Assembly (NCBI GenBank): GCA_021821585.1
Contig: JAKACF010000121.1
Location: 1-8,452 of the forward strand
Length of the DNA: 8,452 nt
Direction of reading: 5' to 3'
Origin: Actinomycetes bacterium
GTDB taxonomy: Bacteria > Actinomycetota > Acidimicrobiia > Acidimicrobiales > Bog-793
Under the pieces are notes generated by a model that worked only from the letters and a program-made list of their open reading frames with translations, did no database searches and was not told the origin of the DNA. Positions 6,136 through 8,452 of the stretch are shown here, piece after piece; the stretch's first letter is position 1, and the number at the start of each line of letters is the position of its first letter. A program made the position numbers and the translations under genes.

Positions 6136-6319
6136 CGTCGTCAGCCTCTGTCGAGGCCAGCGGCTCCCGGAGCTGTGCTGCCAACTCCCCGAATGCATGC
6201 ACGGCACGCCGGGACCGGCGGCGCCGGCAGGCAACGGGGAACGAGTGCCAGCTGCCAGGGCGCGGTGCGCACCCTGGCGTCGCCAGCGACGGCGGCGGGT
6301 CGGTCCCGTATGCCGAGGG
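6136..6319. other. Intergenic stretch with possible further decayed coding sequence
   Basis: No intact gene is seen. On the minus strand a short frame, RSRRAVHAFGELAAQLRE, followed by an acidic stretch runs into the STAS remnant. It looks coding and may be the C-terminus of the protein that once carried the STAS domain or of its upstream partner. It cannot be assigned to a family with confidence. Confidence 0.3.
6254..6278 (-). terminator. Strong hairpin downstream of the coiled-coil gene
   Basis: A near-perfect inverted repeat has arms of about 11 bp (CCAGGGTGCG opposite CGCGCCCTGG plus a flanking G-C pair), one G-T wobble and a 3-nt loop. It lies 42 nt beyond the stop of the minus-strand coiled-coil gene. 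The position suits a transcription terminator. No clear U-tract follows, which is common for actinobacterial terminators. Confidence 0.45.
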
Positions 6320-7081
6320 TCAGCCCGGCCGGCTGCCGGTCGAGCCGTCGCCGTCGGTGGCAGGGGAGTCCTCCGGCTGCCCGGCGACGAGCGAAGGAAG
6401 ATGTTCCAGCTGGCGGTAGCGGGCACCCGGCTGGCGCAGGCGGGCGGCGTTCCGCCTCTCGACCCGGGCGATCTCCCGTTCGGTCTCGGCGATCCTCATA
6501 CGGCGTTCGAGGTCTCCCCGGGTGGTGCTGTCCTCGAGATAGGTCGCGTACGTCTCGGCCTCGTCGGCCATGAGCTCCGCGATCTCGGCGGCCTTGGCGC
6601 GCAGCGACTCCAGGTTCTCCGCCACCTCGTCGGTCGACATCGACCCGTGCTCGATGGAGAAGGCCAAGGTGCGCTCCCGATCGTTCGCCTCGGTCTCCCG
6701 GGCGTTGGCCAGCCGCTCGCGTTCGTCGGCCTCGGACTCGCGGGCGTCCGCGATCCGCTCACGCTCGTCGGCCTCGGACTCGCGGGCGTCGGCCATCCGC
6801 TCGCGCTCCTCGGCGACGTACGCCCGGTTCGTCCCGTGCGACGCAGAGCCGGGCTCGCCCGGTTCCCGACTCTCGACGAAGGCCGCGAGCAGGTCCTCGG
6901 CTCGGCGGCGAGCGGACTCTGCCCGGTTGCGAGCCGCCTCCGCGCGCTCGCGGGCGGCCTGTGCCCGTTGCAGTCCCGCGCTCGAGCGTCGGAGCGCCGC
7001 ATCCCAGCGCAACAGCCGGGCCTCGATCCGCTCGTTCGCTGCGGCTCCGGGCGCATGCAGGGTCGGCTCGGACTCCTCCAT
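6320..7081 (-). CDS. Coiled-coil protein with 14-residue tandem repeats
   Basis: A 253-residue, highly charged, soluble protein of unknown function. Residues 17-68 form an Ala/Arg/Glu-rich helix (ERAEAARNRAESARRRAED). After a Gly/Pro-containing hinge (72-84), three consecutive 14-residue repeats follow: MADARESEADERER (96-109), IADARESEADERER (110-123) and LANARETEANDRER (124-137). Fourteen residues are two heptads, so a continuous coiled coil is expected. A second helical stretch covers 151-218 (VAENLESLRAKAAEIAELMA, then LERRMRIAETEREIARVERR). The C-terminus (232-253) is disordered and acidic. No membrane segment or signal peptide is seen. Similar ADxREAxADERER repeats accompany GAF/ANTAR and other signalling domains in actinobacteria, which fits the neighbouring STAS remnant; a regulatory or scaffolding role is inference. 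The ATG at 7081 was chosen, and an in-frame GTG at 7087 is equally possible. A GGGAGGG lies rather far upstream. Confidence 0.8.
   Translation of the reverse strand: MEESEPTLHAPGAAANERIEARLLRWDAALRRSSAGLQRAQAARERAEAARNRAESARRRAEDLLAAFVESREPGEPGSASHGTNRAYVAEERERMADARESEADERERIADARESEADERERLANARETEANDRERTLAFSIEHGSMSTDEVAENLESLRAKAAEIAELMADEAETYATYLEDSTTRGDLERRMRIAETEREIARVERRNAARLRQPGARYRQLEHLPSLVAGQPEDSPATDGDGSTGSRPG
6678..6803 (-). repeat. Three 42-bp tandem repeats inside the coiled-coil gene
   Basis: Units are 6678-6719, 6720-6761 and 6762-6803, with a partial fourth unit from 6804 to about 6814. Units 2 and 3 differ at only a few bases, while unit 1 is more diverged. The period is a multiple of three and of seven codons, so copy-number change by slippage would lengthen or shorten the coiled coil by two heptads without breaking the frame. 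Confidence 0.85.
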
Positions 7082-7160
7082 TACCACATCGTCGCGCCGG
7101 ACCCTCCCAGCTATTAGGGCCGTTCGACTCTCGCCCGGGCCCCGTGGCGGCGCCGTGCTG

Positions 7161-7523
7161 TCACCGGTGCTCCCGGCAGACGCAGAACTCGTTTCCCTCC
7201 GGGTCGGACATGACCTGCCACCAGTTCCCGCTCGCGTCCTCGATCGGGTCGCCGACCGACGACGCCCCGAGGGCGACGAGTCTCGTGACCTCCCGATCGG
7301 GCTGGCGGGTCCACAGGTCGAGGTGCAGCCGGTTCTTCACCCGCTTTACCTCAGGGACCCGCTGGAAGTAGATCACCGGCTGGCCCCTCTTCGCAGGCCG
7401 GAGATCGAGATAGGTCCCGTCGTCGCCGAGCTGACCGACGCTGTAGCCGAGTGCCCGCGCCCAGAAGGGGGCGAGGCGAACCGGATCGGCACAGTCGATG
7501 CCGATCTCCACCCGGATGCTCAC
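7161..7523 (-). CDS. VOC superfamily (glyoxalase-like) protein
   Basis: A small 120-residue vicinal-oxygen-chelate fold protein. It begins VSIRVEIGIDCADPVRLAPFW, the first beta strand and helix. It continues with GTYLDLRPAKRGQPVIYFQRVPE (36-58) and the conserved KNRLHLDL (63-70), and ends SGNWWQVMSDPEGNEFCV (98-115). His67 and Glu112 occupy the positions typical of VOC metal ligands. This matches the actinobacterial group usually annotated as VOC family or glyoxalase-like domain, whose substrates are mostly unknown; one member often covers one half of the paired-module fold and works as a dimer. The GTG at 7523 is used because the conserved domain starts there. Upstream in-frame sequence up to 7619 is Gly/Ser-rich and not family-like. 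It is separated from the coiled-coil gene by about 80 bp on the same strand. Confidence 0.88.
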   Translation of the reverse strand: MSIRVEIGIDCADPVRLAPFWARALGYSVGQLGDDGTYLDLRPAKRGQPVIYFQRVPEVKRVKNRLHLDLWTRQPDREVTRLVALGASSVGDPIEDASGNWWQVMSDPEGNEFCVCREHR

Positions 7524-7620
7524 GGTCCGCCCCCCGCTCTCTCCGACCGAGCCCCCCGACCCGGGTGCCTGCAGTCTTGCCGAGCGGACAGAGCCGCACA
7601 AGGCATCCCGCCCGCTCAAC

Positions 7621-7634
7621 CCGCCCCGGGGCGG
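7621..7634. repeat. 14-bp perfect palindrome upstream of tRNA-Arg
   Basis: CCGCCCCGGGGCGG is a perfect dyad about 15 bp before the tRNA-Arg gene. It lies between the divergent VOC gene and the tRNA. It may be an operator or part of the tRNA upstream region, but GC-rich palindromes also occur by chance here. Confidence 0.3.
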
Positions 7635-7648
7635 CAGAATGGATGCGA

Positions 7649-7721
7649 GCCCCCGTGGCCGAGTGGATGAGGCAACGGACTTCTAATCCGTTTCACGCAG
7701 GTTCGAATCCTGCCGGGGGTG
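7649..7721 (+). tRNA. tRNA-Arg (anticodon TCT)
   Basis: A complete 73-nt cloverleaf. The acceptor arms GCCCCCG and CGGGGGT pair with a terminal G-T. The D stem is GCC/GGC, the anticodon stem is ACGGA/TCCGT, and the loop CTTCTAA carries TCT. The T arm is GCAGG/CCTGC around TTCGAAT, with discriminator G at 7721. Unlike the other two tRNAs in the window, CCA is not encoded (CCG follows). It reads the rare AGA codon. Mobile-element debris starts within a few bases of its 3' end, which fits the common use of tRNA 3' ends as insertion sites. Confidence 0.96.
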
Positions 7722-7727
7722 CCGTGT

Positions 7728-7749
7728 GATGTCGCGAGACATCGGAAAC
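7728..7749 (+). repeat. Left inverted repeat of the IS481-type element
   Basis: It contains the hairpin GATGTC-GCGA-GACATC followed by GGAAAC and starts 7 bp after the tRNA-Arg discriminator base. It pairs with 8059-8080. Confidence 0.6.
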
Positions 7750-7760
7750 ATTCCGAACCC

Positions 7761-8031
7761 TCAACTCGGCCGCTTCGCCCTCGGCTTCGGGCCAGGAGGC
7801 TCGCCGGGCGGCTGATAGTCCCGTGACGGATCGATCTCGAGCTCGCGGAGCAGCTCGCCGGTCGCGCGGCATCGACGACGCGGACCGACAGGTCGTGGAC
7901 GAGCATGACGATGCGGGTTCCCGCGAGGGTTCGGCTGAGCGCGATGTGGTGCATCCTCCCGTCCACCTGGAGCGTCACCCGGCCCTTCGGTCGACCTTGT
8001 CGCGGCGGATCCGGTCGTGGGTGTCGGCGCG
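7761..8031 (-). pseudogene. IS481-family transposase, C-terminal fragment with frameshifts
   Basis: Three successive minus-strand frames reconstruct the end of an IS481-family DDE transposase. The first, from about 8031, reads RADTHDRIRRDKVDR. After a shift near 7985 the second reads KGRVTLQVDGRMHHIALSRT and continues AGTRIVMLVHDLSVRVVDAA. After another shift near 7860 the third reads TGELLRELEIDPSRDYQPPG and ends at a TGA at 7761. RVTL, a LHHI-like MHHI, VVDAATGELLREL and DPxRDYQ are typical of the C-terminal domain of actinobacterial IS481 transposases. The helix-turn-helix region and the DDE catalytic core are absent. With two indels and no catalytic domain it cannot transpose by itself. 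Confidence 0.78.
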
Positions 8032-8058
8032 ACGGTCGCCGGCTGTCTCGCGACATCC

Positions 8059-8080
8059 GTTTCCGATGTCTTGAAGGATC
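8059..8080 (-). repeat. Right inverted repeat of the IS481-type element
   Basis: The reverse complement matches 7728-7749 at 17 of 22 positions with an exact 13-bp core. A second copy of the terminal word lies just inside, at 8044-8057. Confidence 0.55.
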
Positions 8081-8160
8081 GCACTGCCAGGGGTTCTGAA
8101 CCGCTGCCCAATTAGTCAGCGATACACCACGTTCACACGTTCGAGTGATTACCTGGCAAG

Positions 8161-8452
8161 GTGAACCTGACTGAGTGGGCACGTCGGAGGGGATCCACCC
8201 CCAGACCGCCTACAACTGGTTCCACGCCGGGACGCTCCCCGTGCCTGCGGTCCGGGTGAACCAGCGCACGGTCGTGGTCGCTCCCGATGCCGCGCTCGAA
8301 ACAGCCTCTGGGCTCGGTCTCTACGCCCGGGTCTCCTCTACGACGAGCGGGCCGACCTCGACCGGCAGGTGGCGAGGCTGTCGGAGGGCGCCAACCACCG
8401 GCTAGGGCAGGCGCTTCGCACCCAACGGGCGGAGAAGGCGCTGGGCTCGCCG
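8161..8452 (+). pseudogene. Broken IS607-type TnpA serine recombinase, runs off window
   Basis: The 5' part resembles IS607-family TnpA, a serine recombinase with an N-terminal MerR-like helix-turn-helix. From the GTG at 8161 the frame reads NLTEWARR. A missing base near 8186 shifts it to EGIHPQTAYNWFHAGTLPVP, the DNA-binding helix region, and then to the start of the catalytic domain, YARVSS, where the nucleophilic Ser lies. A second missing base near 8340 shifts it to DERADLDRQVARLSEGA. Restoring one base at each site would give the continuous family pattern. After SEGA the sequence (NHRLGQALRTQRAEKALGSP) no longer resembles TnpA, which suggests a deletion or rearrangement junction near 8390. 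No stop occurs in the last frame before the window ends. A tnpB partner may lie beyond the edge. The gene is inactive as read. Confidence 0.75.

Larger units (their letters stand above)
7725..8080 (-). mobile_element. Internally deleted IS481-type element (MITE-like)
   Basis: About 350 bp are bounded by inverted repeats. The 22 bp at 7728-7749 match the reverse complement of 8059-8080 at 17 positions, including an exact 13-bp core (AGACATCGGAAAC). A second exact 14-bp word, GATGTCGCGAGACA, occurs at 7728-7741 and inverted at 8044-8057. Between them lies only the C-terminal end of an IS481-family transposase in the minus direction. Intact elements of this type are about 1 kb or more, so the interior and most of the transposase gene are missing while both ends remain. 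The exact outer boundaries and a target-site duplication could not be fixed by eye. Confidence 0.6.

Noticed and set aside
6197..7117. Plus-strand frame with LALVGLGLAGV-like repeats
   Set aside because: The repeats are the antisense image of the 42-bp repeats. The minus-strand reading gives regular coiled-coil heptads, so it is the coding strand.
7524..7648. Possible N-terminal extension of the VOC protein
   Set aside because: The extra residues are Gly/Ser/Arg-rich and the VOC fold begins right at the GTG at 7523.
7725..8080. Possible CRISPR-like or regulatory repeat from repeated GACATCGGAAAC words
   Set aside because: Only two inverted copies flank a transposase fragment; there is no spacer periodicity, so insertion-sequence ends explain it better.

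Overview
This is a high-GC window, about 70% G+C by eye. The codon use, the frequent GTG starts, the TANNNT boxes with little or no leader and the gene repertoire all point to an actinobacterium. An acidimicrobial-type lineage is a guess. No ribosomal or other lineage-defining gene is present, so the phylum call is an inference.

The left part (1-3374, minus strand) is a compact four-gene cluster. In transcription order it holds an HMG-CoA lyase-like DRE-TIM enzyme, an Asp-box (BNR) beta-propeller protein, a HAD-superfamily phosphatase or phosphomutase, and uracil phosphoribosyltransferase (upp, cut by the window start). Gaps are 14 bp or less and two junctions overlap, so one transcript is likely. 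Only upp has an obvious specific role, uracil salvage. Divergent from the cluster is a stand-alone riboflavin kinase domain (3425-3817). It is followed by tRNA-His(GTG) and tRNA-Lys(CTT), both with an encoded CCA.

The middle (4170-5939, plus strand) is one large polytopic membrane protein of GT-C glycosyltransferase-like appearance with a C-terminal non-membrane domain. Convergent with it are minus-strand genes: a broken STAS-domain remnant, a coiled-coil protein with an exact 14-residue (42-bp) tandem repeat, and a small VOC/glyoxalase-like protein.

The right end (7649-8452) starts with tRNA-Arg(TCT) and then becomes a mobile-element graveyard. Immediately 3' of the tRNA lies a ~350 bp internally deleted IS481-type element. 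It keeps imperfect inverted terminal repeats and the frameshifted C-terminal part of its transposase. Next comes an IS607-type serine-recombinase gene (tnpA) broken by two single-base deletions and running off the window.

I found no CRISPR array, defence island or clearly new multi-gene system. The items most worth checking are the active-site Cys-to-Ser change in the HMG-CoA lyase homologue, the head-to-head low-leader promoters at 3383-3418, the MITE-like IS481 derivative at the tRNA-Arg gene, and the repeat coiled-coil protein beside the decayed STAS gene.
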